From Magnetovibrio sp. (lineage in GTDB: Bacteria > Pseudomonadota > Alphaproteobacteria > Rhodospirillales > Casp-alpha2): a DNA stretch of 64,000 nucleotides. The stretch spans positions 1 to 64,000 of the forward strand of contig PBKU01000001.1 in assembly GCA_002722175.1 (NCBI GenBank). The letters run 5' to 3'. The position numbers were made by a program, and so were the translations under genes. This document shows, piece by piece, positions 18,224-26,414 of this stretch (the stretch's first letter is position 1; every line of letters begins with the position of its first letter). The notes beneath the pieces were generated by a model. The model worked only from the letters and a program-made list of their open reading frames with translations, was not told where the DNA came from and searched no databases.

Positions 18224-19942
18224 TCAACTGCTGCTGGCTATCCACGTGTCTCGATAACGGCTAACTTCAGGAGCATAATGACGAGCAGTTTTCCCTGTTG
18301 GCGGGAGTGGTTCATTGTAAAAGAAAGCCGGTAGTTCGTTATCTGCATCAGTAAAGCCAGCTAATGCGTTAAACTCCCATTCCATTTTCAAAGTAGCGCA
18401 ACCTAACTCATGCAAAAACGATACTGGAAGCTCTGTCCCCAGGGCAGCATTGATTGCATTGACAATTAATTCATGATTTTCATTTGTAACAGAACGTCCA
18501 AAAAGACAAATTCCTATTGAATCTGCAATTGCGCACGCCACCTGCACCGGCATACTCTTGTCAGCTAATTGCTCTGTCGTCTGGTCTTTACAGTCATGCC
18601 CAGGCAGATTTCCCACCGTATGGTCTGCTCCCTGCGCCGTCATCATCATACTTATTCCAGTTACCTCTATAACCCTCGGGTCATAAGCGCTAACCGCCTG
18701 GTTTTTTATCACTGGAATTCTAGTAAAGCCAAAATGTTTCCCGACCCTACCTGTCCCCATGGCAAGAATTTTCCCGCGCTCGCTTCCAATCCGTATGTCA
18801 TGCAAGGCTTCTTCCATAAATTTCACATCCCCAAATTTGGCCTGACCATGGTCCATTAAGGTAGCTAACATTGCACCTGTTTCAATCGTATCGATACCAA
18901 GATCATTCGCTATTGCATTCAAGTACGCTACTTCATCCGGATCTTCAATTCCGCAGTTTGTTCCCAGCAAGCCAATAGTTTCATATTCGAGGGGCGATAC
19001 TACCTCTTTCCCGTTTTCGTCTACATAAACATTTGAACACTTTATCATGCAACCCGGCATGCACGCGTGAGTTGTCTCCCCCTCCCGCCGAAGATTCTGC
19101 TCGCGAATATGATCGCCACCCATTCTAAATACCTCTTTCTCGGTATCGACCAATCTCCCATCAGAAAAATTACGGACAGGCAACCCCCCTAAATGGTTTG
19201 TTAGGTCTGCAACCCACGCCGTTCCGCGCTCTGACATATTTTTTATTGCTGCATCATTGCTTAATTTAGCACCATATTCCTTAATATTACCCATTAGTTT
19301 CTTGCGATCCATGAATGGCGGCATTTTATGTTTATCAACAACAATAGCTTTAATTTTCTTTGAGCCCATAACCGCCCCAACACCGCCCCTTGCTGCAATA
19401 CGAACTGGCCTATTTTCAGGATCGCTGAAGGCAATTCCCCCCAACATTCCACCATATTCACCAACGGGACCGCATATACCGAGACTAACCTTATCCCCGT
19501 ATCTTGCATGCAGAATTTCAGCAGTCTCAAACAAACCTTTCCCTAAATAATCCCCAGCTTCATCATAGGCAACGTCCCCATCCTTACTAATGCGAATTAC
19601 AACCCAATCTTCTGATGCACCATATAAGGTGAACCCAGCAATCCCTGATTGCCCAAGCGCAAAAGCAAATGTGCCCCCTGCATTAGATTCCTTAATGCCA
19701 CCAGTAAGAGGACTTTTGCATCCAACACTCAAGCGGTTAGCATTAGAAAAATTACTGCCGGCAAATGGTCCACCTGAGAAAATAAGCGGATTCGAAGGCG
19801 ACAAAGGATCAATTGTTGCCGCACCATTTTCCAACAAAGCTTTCGCAATGAGGAACCGACCCGCTTCTGCTATTTCCCTTCCACTTAATATTCTTGTTTT
19901 TGTAGTTTGGGCTTCAACATTAATATCTAGAAATTTTCTCAT
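18224..19942 (-). CDS. Aldehyde ferredoxin oxidoreductase-like molybdo/tungsto-enzyme
   Basis: This is an AOR-family protein of 572 residues that would oxidise an aldehyde to its acid with a bis-pterin W or Mo cofactor and one Fe4S4 cluster. The N-terminal domain shows DPLSPSNPLIFSGGPF, KSPLTGG and ARGGVGAVMGSKK. The cluster ligands appear to be Cys294, Cys298, Cys302 (C-x3-C-x3-C) and Cys479 in DSIGICLFG; archaeal AOR has C-x2-C-x3-C. The spacing and the absence of a ferredoxin-like neighbour put it in a bacterial subgroup of unknown substrate. It is first in the minus-strand series and precedes an aminotransferase that could supply an aldehyde. Such enzymes are oxygen-sensitive in archaea. 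Confidence 0.85.
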   Translation of the reverse strand: MRKFLDINVEAQTTKTRILSGREIAEAGRFLIAKALLENGAATIDPLSPSNPLIFSGGPFAGSNFSNANRLSVGCKSPLTGGIKESNAGGTFAFALGQSGIAGFTLYGASEDWVVIRISKDGDVAYDEAGDYLGKGLFETAEILHARYGDKVSLGICGPVGEYGGMLGGIAFSDPENRPVRIAARGGVGAVMGSKKIKAIVVDKHKMPPFMDRKKLMGNIKEYGAKLSNDAAIKNMSERGTAWVADLTNHLGGLPVRNFSDGRLVDTEKEVFRMGGDHIREQNLRREGETTHACMPGCMIKCSNVYVDENGKEVVSPLEYETIGLLGTNCGIEDPDEVAYLNAIANDLGIDTIETGAMLATLMDHGQAKFGDVKFMEEALHDIRIGSERGKILAMGTGRVGKHFGFTRIPVIKNQAVSAYDPRVIEVTGISMMMTAQGADHTVGNLPGHDCKDQTTEQLADKSMPVQVACAIADSIGICLFGRSVTNENHELIVNAINAALGTELPVSFLHELGCATLKMEWEFNALAGFTDADNELPAFFYNEPLPPTGKTARHYAPEVSRYRDTWIASSS

Positions 19943-20324
19943 TCGATTTTACCGCTATCTTTATTTATTAAACTTACCAATTAATTGTTTGCTTATAGAA
20001 TTTTTCAATCCAAATCATACCTTTTTAGATCGTAAATTTTTGTCATTTTTCAAGGGTTGCACACAAAATACATTAACTTATCTTTGGAAAGCTAAAACGA
20101 CACTAATTAAAATCACATTGAACTATTCAAATTACAAAAGAACCATTTAAGTAAAATAATTTTATTATCATGCCCTAGAAGTTATCTTTGCTGTAACAAG
20201 GAGCCATCTTACCACAAAAGAAAAAAAGAAAAACTTGATTTCCAATTTAAGCAAATTCCCTGCAACTATAAATAACTATTTAGTACTTCCTGTAACATAA
20301 GCTGTCTTCATGCACCTTACCCTG
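19943..20324 (-). other. Intergenic region between rpoH and the aldehyde oxidoreductase series
   Basis: This A+T-rich stretch has no convincing coding frame. It must hold the end of the rpoH transcript and the promoter of the minus-strand catabolic series. I see no clear hairpin terminator or canonical promoter. TGTTACAG occurs twice about 115 bases apart in the minus reading direction, which is not enough to call an operator. Confidence 0.3.
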
Positions 20325-21260
20325 CTACACAATGATTTGTGCTCCACCACCTAATTTGTTCCCTAATAGCGGATTCGGGATCTTGGCCTCGGCGAATAAA
20401 TTGCGCGCGGTTTTACTTAATTTTTCAAAAGCTCTCACTTCAATTTGGCGGATTCGCTCTCGGCTAACTCCGAGTTCAAGTGACAAAATGCGCAGAACCG
20501 TCGGGGGACTCGTTAAACGCCGCTGAACCAAAATGTACCGTTCGCGTTCGGAAAGAGAATCAAGGGCATCCCTTGTTAAATATTTATAAAATTCCTGCTG
20601 CTCTTTTTCAGACAACCTATCTTCTTGATTGATCCCCTCCGCTTTCAATATGTCTTGCCACTCATATTCCCCTTTATCATCATTTAGAATAGGAACATTT
20701 AAAGACTGGTCTTCACTAGAGAGGCGGCGATTCATGTGGATAACATCATTTTCCGTTACCTGAAGTCTCTTGGCAATCTCCTTGACATGCACGTGAGACA
20801 AGTCACCTTCTTCAAACGCATGGATCTGTGCTTTTATTTTTCTAATATTAAAAAAAAGTTTTTTTTGCGCTGCAGTTGTCCCTAGTTTTACAAGAGACCA
20901 GGATCGAAGAATGTACTCTTGTATCGAAGCCTTAATCCACCATATTGCATATGTTGAAAACCTAAAACCCCGCTGTGGGTCAAATTTTTTAATAGCATGC
21001 ATCATTCCAAGGTTACCCTCGGAAATTAATTCCGCCATAGGAAGGCCATACCCCTTATACTTTAAAGCAATACTCGCAGCTAATCTCAGATGGCTTGTGA
21101 TTATACGCTCACATGCATCCCGATCTTCATAACTGCTCCATCTAAAAGCCAGGGCGCTTTCTTCTTCTTTTGTTAAAATTGGAAATCGTCGAATTGATTC
21201 CAGGTACTTTGAAAGATTTTTTTCAGGTGAGAACTGTGAAGCTAGGTTATCTTTGAACAT
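20325..21260 (-). CDS. rpoH: RNA polymerase heat-shock sigma factor
   Basis: This is sigma-32, which directs transcription of heat-shock and, in alphaproteobacteria, other stress genes. Region 2 is seen in LISEGNLGMMHAIKKFDPQRGFRFSTYAIWWIKASIQEYI; the RpoH box follows as QKKLFFNIRK; region 4 has a helix-turn-helix, LSLELGVSRERIRQIEVRAFEKL. About 311 residues is the normal length. The ATG at 21260 is chosen, but TTG and GTG codons at 21272 and 21269 are in frame and none has a strong ribosome site, as is common for rpoH. It lies downstream of rluD on the same strand, a typical alphaproteobacterial pairing. Confidence 0.93.
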   Translation of the reverse strand: MFKDNLASQFSPEKNLSKYLESIRRFPILTKEEESALAFRWSSYEDRDACERIITSHLRLAASIALKYKGYGLPMAELISEGNLGMMHAIKKFDPQRGFRFSTYAIWWIKASIQEYILRSWSLVKLGTTAAQKKLFFNIRKIKAQIHAFEEGDLSHVHVKEIAKRLQVTENDVIHMNRRLSSEDQSLNVPILNDDKGEYEWQDILKAEGINQEDRLSEKEQQEFYKYLTRDALDSLSERERYILVQRRLTSPPTVLRILSLELGVSRERIRQIEVRAFEKLSKTARNLFAEAKIPNPLLGNKLGGGAQIIV

Positions 21261-21297
21261 TAAAAACACCAATACAAAAACGGGTAAACGGTAAAAT

Positions 21298-21317
21298 CTG
21301 GCAAACTAAAATGCCAG
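21298..21317 (-). promoter_or_regulatory. Small hairpin in the rluD-rpoH gap
   Basis: CTGGCA and TGCCAG form a six-base stem with an eight-base loop about 38 bases upstream of the rpoH ATG. On the minus strand it is followed by ATTTTACC. It could be a weak rluD terminator or part of the rpoH leader; the sequence alone does not decide. Confidence 0.35.
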
Positions 21318-21420
21318 GCAGACCTAAGCACCAATACCTTTTAGATAAAGTATGACGAACAATAAATTATTGGTTCTTAGTTAAAACCTACTTAATAGTA
21401 TACTATATTGGTAAGGTATA

Positions 21421-22404
21421 TTAAATATTTTTATTACTGTCCATAATTTTGCATAAATCATTAATATAAGAGGTTTGTTTTGCCTGAAAAACCAATTTCT
21501 TCCCAGTTTTTGGGTGCAAAAACCCTAAAGTAACCGACGCTAAAGCTTGGGTATTCCACTTCACACATTGCTGGTCTTCCGGAATCAGATATCTTCGGTT
21601 TCGAGACCAGCCTCCCCCATACAGCCTATCTCCAACGATAGGATGTCCAACATGTGCCATGTGGACCCTGATTTGGTGGGTACGACCAGTCTCCAGAGTG
21701 CAACTAACAAGCGATGCAACCCTCCCTAAATGTTTTTTAACCTCAAAATGTGTTACTGCGACTTTTCCGTTTTTCTTAACCACAGCCATTTTTTTCCGGT
21801 GCTTGGGATGTCGTCCAATTGAAGCCCTTATAGTATCCGTTCTAATCTTCGGTATACCCCATATCACTGCTTGGTAAACGCGCTCTATTGAATGCTGTTG
21901 AAATTGATCAGAAAGTTTTATATGGGATATATCATTTTTTGCAGCAACCATTATACCTTCGGTATCTTTATCTAACCTGTGCACGATACCGGGGCGCGTT
22001 ACCCCACCAATACCAGAGAGAGAGTCCCTACATCGATGCAACAATGCGTTCACTATTGTCCCCTTTGGGTTTCCAACGGCGGGATGAACTACTATGCCTT
22101 TTGGCTTCCAAAAAACAATTATATCTGAATCTTCATGCAATATCTCTAGTGGGATATCTTGGGGTTGAGGTGTAGTGCTAGAAACTATAGTCTCCCGAAC
22201 TAAAACGGTCTGTCCATCATGCAACTTAGCCGACGGTTCATTGAAAGGCAGTCCAGTAGCTACATCAAAAACACAATCACTCAATATAAGTGCTTTCAAT
22301 CGATTGCGGGAAAACTCAGGCAAAGAATCGGCGAGCATCCGATCAAGCCTCAACCCAACTGCCTCTTTACCGAATTTGATTTTATATTCTTTTATATCCG
22401 TCAA
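21421..22404 (-). CDS. rluD: 23S rRNA pseudouridine synthase, RluD type
   Basis: The product isomerises uridines in 23S rRNA helix 69. An N-terminal S4 RNA-binding domain covers about residues 15-75 (LRLDRMLADSLPEFSRNRLKALI). The RluA-family catalytic motif VHRLDKDTEG near residue 139 carries the essential Asp, and a GRTHQIRVH motif follows near 241. Its 327 residues are typical. It precedes rpoH and diverges from the small membrane protein gene at 22518. Confidence 0.93.
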   Translation of the reverse strand: MTDIKEYKIKFGKEAVGLRLDRMLADSLPEFSRNRLKALILSDCVFDVATGLPFNEPSAKLHDGQTVLVRETIVSSTTPQPQDIPLEILHEDSDIIVFWKPKGIVVHPAVGNPKGTIVNALLHRCRDSLSGIGGVTRPGIVHRLDKDTEGIMVAAKNDISHIKLSDQFQQHSIERVYQAVIWGIPKIRTDTIRASIGRHPKHRKKMAVVKKNGKVAVTHFEVKKHLGRVASLVSCTLETGRTHQIRVHMAHVGHPIVGDRLYGGGWSRNRRYLIPEDQQCVKWNTQALASVTLGFLHPKTGKKLVFQAKQTSYINDLCKIMDSNKNI

Positions 22405-22517
22405 TTTTTTTACTCATAAGACAAATAAATAATATTGAACTCCATATATTGCGATCTTAATCTAGAAAACACCTTATACTTGCGTTAGTATAACAAAACA
22501 TTCTAGAGATTATTAAA

Positions 22518-22850
22518 ATGCAAAGCATCAAATTCATCGTTGTATTCCTGGGCATTCTAATTTTAATTGGGTTCAGTTTGCTTATTTTTGGTTTTGCAAA
22601 GAAATTTTTGGATCCAAACTGGCAGCTCTTTACAAAGACTTCTTCATCGCCAAGAGTCTTTTCAAAGGATAAGGAAAAAAAGTCTTTTGGTGATATTTTT
22701 TTAAATCTGCAAAAACACCACATTATCAAGGAAGCACGTACAAGCGATCCCCTAGTTATTATTGTTACTGGACCTTCATCGGCAGGGCCAGACAAAATCT
22801 TTGTTTTTGATACCGATACTGGTAACATGCTCGGTACTATTAGCCCATAA
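22518..22850 (+). CDS. Small single-pass membrane protein, DUF6476-like
   Basis: The protein has 110 residues: one N-terminal membrane segment (about residues 6-28) and a short soluble part ending in a beta-rich segment (PLVIIVTGPSSAG, IFVFDTDTGNMLGTI). Small proteins of this shape sit divergently next to rluD-rpoH in many alphaproteobacteria (DUF6476). I assign the family by context and shape rather than by strong sequence recall. The function is unknown. The JAMM protease gene follows seven bases later. Confidence 0.65.
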   Translation: MQSIKFIVVFLGILILIGFSLLIFGFAKKFLDPNWQLFTKTSSSPRVFSKDKEKKSFGDIFLNLQKHHIIKEARTSDPLVIIVTGPSSAGPDKIFVFDTDTGNMLGTISP

Positions 22851-22857
22851 CCGACCA

Positions 22858-23283
22858 ATGCTTGTCTTTTCAAACCAAACTCTTAAATCAATCAAAGTTT
22901 TCGCCGAGAGGGAATACCCTTATGAATGCTGTGGGCTACTGATAGGCAAACATACATCAACAGATATCCAAGTAAAACGCCATATTTCAAGTCCTAATGT
23001 AACCAGAGAAGATAAAAGGGAAACTTTTGAAATAGACCCTAAAATTCGCTTTGACGTGATGAGGGACCTAGAAGATGGATCGGGCCTCTCTATAATTGGT
23101 CACTATCATTCCCACCCAGACGAGGCAGCTATTCCCTCAAAAAAAGACCTTGAAATGGCATTTGAGCCAGAATTGGTTTGGGTTATACTGTCGGTTATTA
23201 AAGGATCTGTTATCGATATAGTGCCATTTATTTATAATACTGAGCAAAAAATGTTTGATAGACTTCAGATTAAAATCAACTGA
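22858..23283 (+). CDS. JAMM/Mov34 (M67) metalloprotease domain protein
   Basis: This is a stand-alone JAB1/MPN domain of 141 residues. The complete zinc-isopeptidase motif is present: Glu23 (YPYECCGLLIG), then His84, His86, Ser94 and Asp97 in the HSHPDEAAIPSKKD segment. Bacterial members remove C-terminal residues from ThiS/MoaD-like sulfur carriers or act in cysteine synthesis, but no sulfur carrier is adjacent. The frame is open further upstream into the preceding gene; I chose ATG 22858 because homology starts there. Confidence 0.85.
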   Translation: MLVFSNQTLKSIKVFAEREYPYECCGLLIGKHTSTDIQVKRHISSPNVTREDKRETFEIDPKIRFDVMRDLEDGSGLSIIGHYHSHPDEAAIPSKKDLEMAFEPELVWVILSVIKGSVIDIVPFIYNTEQKMFDRLQIKIN

Positions 23284-23355
23284 AATCCTCTCTGATGCTA
23301 AAACAAATTTTTCCGCTTACAAGTAAAAGACACCCAAACGACAAAACATCTAAGA

Positions 23356-24021
23356 TCATTGAGGTACAAATTTTTCAGTCAAAGGGGCTGACAAATAGAG
23401 TCCAAACTCCTCCCCAATATCACAACTTATCCGAGCGTGAACCTTTCCTTGGCGGTCAAGAAATTTTTGTTGATCGTAAACAGGAAAAACTCCTTCGTGC
23501 CAAATATTTGGTTTAATATAAAGCCCTTTTGACCCATCACACCAAAATGCCACTATGCTCTCAGGCTTTAGATCATCACCGGGCAAGGCTGCAGGAAAAA
23601 TAAATGGTTTCTTTTCAAGGGGAAAAAATAACTGCCCACCGTCAGGGTGATAGTTCATATGCCACAACAAAACTTGGTTTCGAAAAACTGTTTTTTCCTT
23701 TTCTGAGGCAAACTGAGGGTCCCTTGACCAACCTAGAACATAGTCACCTTTAACCGCTTCATTCCTTCCGTAAAGGACATCACCCATCCATTTAGCATGG
23801 AATATTCCTTCCGCAACGCCACCCTCTGCTCCGGTACCATCATCAACCGGGCGCCAACCTTTTGATGGCCACGGAACAATTTCCACTTGAATTTCATCAG
23901 GTTCATCCAACAGTCCCCCATAGTCTTTAATTGAAGTATCAGTCGCTTTGATAAGTGGCACCTCAAATATTTCTAAGGATGGTTTTTCAGAAGGTTGAAA
24001 TATGTACTTGTTTTTTGTCAT
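23356..24021 (-). CDS. Ureidoglycolate lyase-like cupin protein
   Basis: The sequence of 221 residues looks like the AllA/ureidoglycolate lyase family: a beta-rich protein with QPSEKPSLEIFEVPL near the start, an aromatic FHAKWMGD motif, FPAALPGDDLKPESIVAFWCDGSKGLYI in the centre and WHEGVFPV, which resembles the family's conserved WH motif. If so, it would split ureidoglycolate to glyoxylate and urea, but no other purine or allantoin genes adjoin and it is longer than classic AllA. I start at ATG 24021, with GAGG upstream, rather than the ATG at 24033. The assignment is moderate. Confidence 0.55.
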   Translation of the reverse strand: MTKNKYIFQPSEKPSLEIFEVPLIKATDTSIKDYGGLLDEPDEIQVEIVPWPSKGWRPVDDGTGAEGGVAEGIFHAKWMGDVLYGRNEAVKGDYVLGWSRDPQFASEKEKTVFRNQVLLWHMNYHPDGGQLFFPLEKKPFIFPAALPGDDLKPESIVAFWCDGSKGLYIKPNIWHEGVFPVYDQQKFLDRQGKVHARISCDIGEEFGLYLSAPLTEKFVPQ

Positions 24022-24227
24022 AACGCACCTCAAAAAATACTACTCTTTTCAGTTTTTCCTTCAAAAACTAGAAGATTACACTCAAAGTCATATTGAAATT
24101 TCGGTTTATTCCGCATCTTGGTGTTGGCAAAAAGAAAAAAAATCTTGGAATACTCAAAATTCTGGAGAAAAACTTATGTGTATGCGACGTATAAAAAATA
24201 ATCTTTGACATACTAACAATTAACTGG

Positions 24228-24257
24228 TTCGCAGGAAAAGCATTTGTCCTATATAAT
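24228..24257 (+). promoter_or_regulatory. Candidate promoter for the small membrane ORF
   Basis: TTCGCA, an 18-base spacer, then a perfect TATAAT ends about 33 bases before the ATG at 24291. The -35 element matches the consensus at four of six positions. It is the best housekeeping-type promoter seen near an otherwise isolated small gene. Confidence 0.4.
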
Positions 24258-24290
24258 CATACATAGACTAATATTATGAGGTTAGATCCT

Positions 24291-24497
24291 ATGAAGTATG
24301 CACTAAGAGTCATGTATTCTTTAATATTGTTTCTGTTTGGCTGGCTTTTTAACTTTGTCTTAGATATTCAGTTTGCCCTTGGCGTAGCCACTGGTTGGCT
24401 CATGAAAGAAGGTTACGACAACATTACTGAACTTCTAGTAAAACTTATAAAGGGATATGAAAATATAGTAACAATTATTACAATGTTTTTTAAATAG
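24291..24497 (+). CDS. Small hydrophobic protein of unknown function
   Basis: A 68-residue frame encodes a protein with one or two hydrophobic helices (residues 5-35) and an amphipathic end (LLVKLIKGYENIVTIITMFFK). GAGG lies nine bases before the chosen ATG; an ATG at 24276 is also in frame but overlaps that site. A consensus-like -10 box is upstream. I do not recognise a family. It stands alone, converging with the exporter genes at 24657. Confidence 0.35.
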   Translation: MKYALRVMYSLILFLFGWLFNFVLDIQFALGVATGWLMKEGYDNITELLVKLIKGYENIVTIITMFFK

Positions 24498-24656
24498 CAA
24501 ACCCATAAAAAACATTTTAACTAGTCACCAAGAGATAACTCGATCCCTTCAAGTTATATTCAAAGTGTCCAAAAGATCATTTACTAAGATCCCCATCACC
24601 TTATTTTAAGAGTATATTTCTTAAACACCATAATCTTTGAATTACGGCTAGAACTA

Positions 24657-26408
24657 CTAGTCTGGTTCGCTAAAGGCTGATGAAAAACCTTTAAGAATTG
24701 GGTGGGTTAAGTAAGTAATAACGCGCTTTTCTCCAACTTTCATATCGGCAGACGCAAGCATACCGGGAGTTAAACGAAAACCCGGAGGAAGATCAGCCAA
24801 TTGAGCCGCAGGAACATCAACGCGACCTCGATAAAACGCTCCTTTATCCCCAGCCAATGATTCATCATAAGTATCCTGTGAAATATAAATAAGGCGTCCC
24901 TCTAAATCCCCATACTGTTGAAAAGGTAGTGCATCTAGCTTCACAGAAACAGGAATATCTAATTTAACATCACTTATATCCTTTGGATCGACATCCACCT
25001 CCAGAGTCATAGGCTGATTTTGCAAAACCAACGTAATCAAGGCTTCACCTTCCTTAACAATAGAGCCCTCTGAAACTGTTGGAATATCAAGGATAATTCC
25101 ATCAACCGGCGCCCGCACCTCAACATTTTCAACATTCTGGTTAAGTTTGAGAGATTCTTGCTTAAGTTGGATAAATGCTTCCTGTTCTTTAGACAATTTT
25201 TCACCCAGTTCAGAAGACCATTTTGCAACAAATTCATTCCTATCTGCCAATAAAGTACCTTTATCAGAGATTTTTGCAGTCATAGCAGCTTTCTTGCCAT
25301 CGACTGTATTAACAGAGTTAAAATATGCTGTGCGAGCTGCTAAAGTCGCATCGCGTGCATTAAGATACTGTAATAGGGACCCATGTTTTTTGTCGTAAAG
25401 CTTTTTCCAAGACGCTTCAATTTTCCTCTTTAATTCAAATTGTTCTTTAGATATTTTAACTGTTTCTTCAGCTGACCTTACCTCTGTCTTTGCCGTCGCA
25501 ATTTCTCGTTGTATTTTATTAACCTTAGAGCGGAATGAAGTCATCTTAGACCGATATTGCCCCAAACGTTTATTCAATATATCTAAATTTAAAGCACTTA
25601 GATCATGATTTTTAGGAGCCTTCTTTCCTGTTTTTATAAGCTTTTGTTCGATAGTAAGACGACGTAACCTCCCACTAACAGCACCAAGCTTTTCCGAATT
25701 TCCCTTAAGATCTGCCTTGGCAACGGTGCTGTCAAGGAGGACCAACAGATCTTCTTTTTTCACATTTTGACCCCTTTTTACCAATACGTCCCGTACGGTC
25801 GCACTTGAGGTTGCCTGAACTTCAACATTAGGAACCTCGTTTGTAAACTTACCCCGAGCTGAAACGGTAGTATCCACACTAGCCTGAAAAGAAAAGAATA
25901 CACCAGAGAGCAAAAATAGTAATAATGCCCCAGTAGTATATATTACTGGCTTTGCGGCAGGCGTATCATAAATTGCATCTGTATCATCAACATCTTCCGG
26001 TTTCTGAGTTTCATCAATCTCAAGTCCATCAGCTTCAGACACTGCTGTTTCTTGCTCTTTGAACTTCTCAGCTATCTTGTTGGCATCACGAAGTTCAATA
26101 GAGAGTTTCTTCATAATATTCATGGCTGCATTGGGGTTTTGCTGCACATACTTGAGAAAATCACTTTGCTGAATTTCGGTAACAGTTGTGTCTGCCGCTG
26201 CTCGTGCACCTGCACTTCTTGGTGCTCCATCTATCAGTGCCATCTCACCAAAGAGTGAATTTGGTGCGTTCACCGTCGCAAGAACAATATCGCCATCCAA
26301 ACTAGATTTTAAAATCTCCACATTTCCCGACTTCAGCACATAGGCAAACTCGGCACTTTCGCCCTCTCGAAAAATATATTCACCCTTAGGTAAGAATCTA
26401 TCTGGCAT
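24657..26408 (-). CDS. HlyD-type membrane fusion protein with N-terminal cyclic-nucleotide-binding domain
   Basis: Residues 1-115 form a cNMP-binding domain: PKGEYIFREGESAEFAYVL, then the phosphate-binding cassette FGEMALIDGAPRSAGA with Glu55 and Arg64, the residues that contact the cyclic nucleotide in CRP-like proteins. An acidic linker (120-150) and one membrane helix (154-174) follow, then a classic HlyD part: beta-barrel/lipoyl half-motif, long coiled coil (about 235-430) and RAPVDGIILD lipoyl half. With the N-terminus in the cytosol, the cNMP domain faces the ABC partner encoded seven bases upstream. At 583 residues it is longer than ordinary fusion proteins by this domain. Some CRP-like domains have lost ligand binding, so nucleotide control is inference. 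Confidence 0.85.
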   Translation of the reverse strand: MPDRFLPKGEYIFREGESAEFAYVLKSGNVEILKSSLDGDIVLATVNAPNSLFGEMALIDGAPRSAGARAAADTTVTEIQQSDFLKYVQQNPNAAMNIMKKLSIELRDANKIAEKFKEQETAVSEADGLEIDETQKPEDVDDTDAIYDTPAAKPVIYTTGALLLFLLSGVFFSFQASVDTTVSARGKFTNEVPNVEVQATSSATVRDVLVKRGQNVKKEDLLVLLDSTVAKADLKGNSEKLGAVSGRLRRLTIEQKLIKTGKKAPKNHDLSALNLDILNKRLGQYRSKMTSFRSKVNKIQREIATAKTEVRSAEETVKISKEQFELKRKIEASWKKLYDKKHGSLLQYLNARDATLAARTAYFNSVNTVDGKKAAMTAKISDKGTLLADRNEFVAKWSSELGEKLSKEQEAFIQLKQESLKLNQNVENVEVRAPVDGIILDIPTVSEGSIVKEGEALITLVLQNQPMTLEVDVDPKDISDVKLDIPVSVKLDALPFQQYGDLEGRLIYISQDTYDESLAGDKGAFYRGRVDVPAAQLADLPPGFRLTPGMLASADMKVGEKRVITYLTHPILKGFSSAFSEPD

Positions 26409-26414
26409 GTCGAA

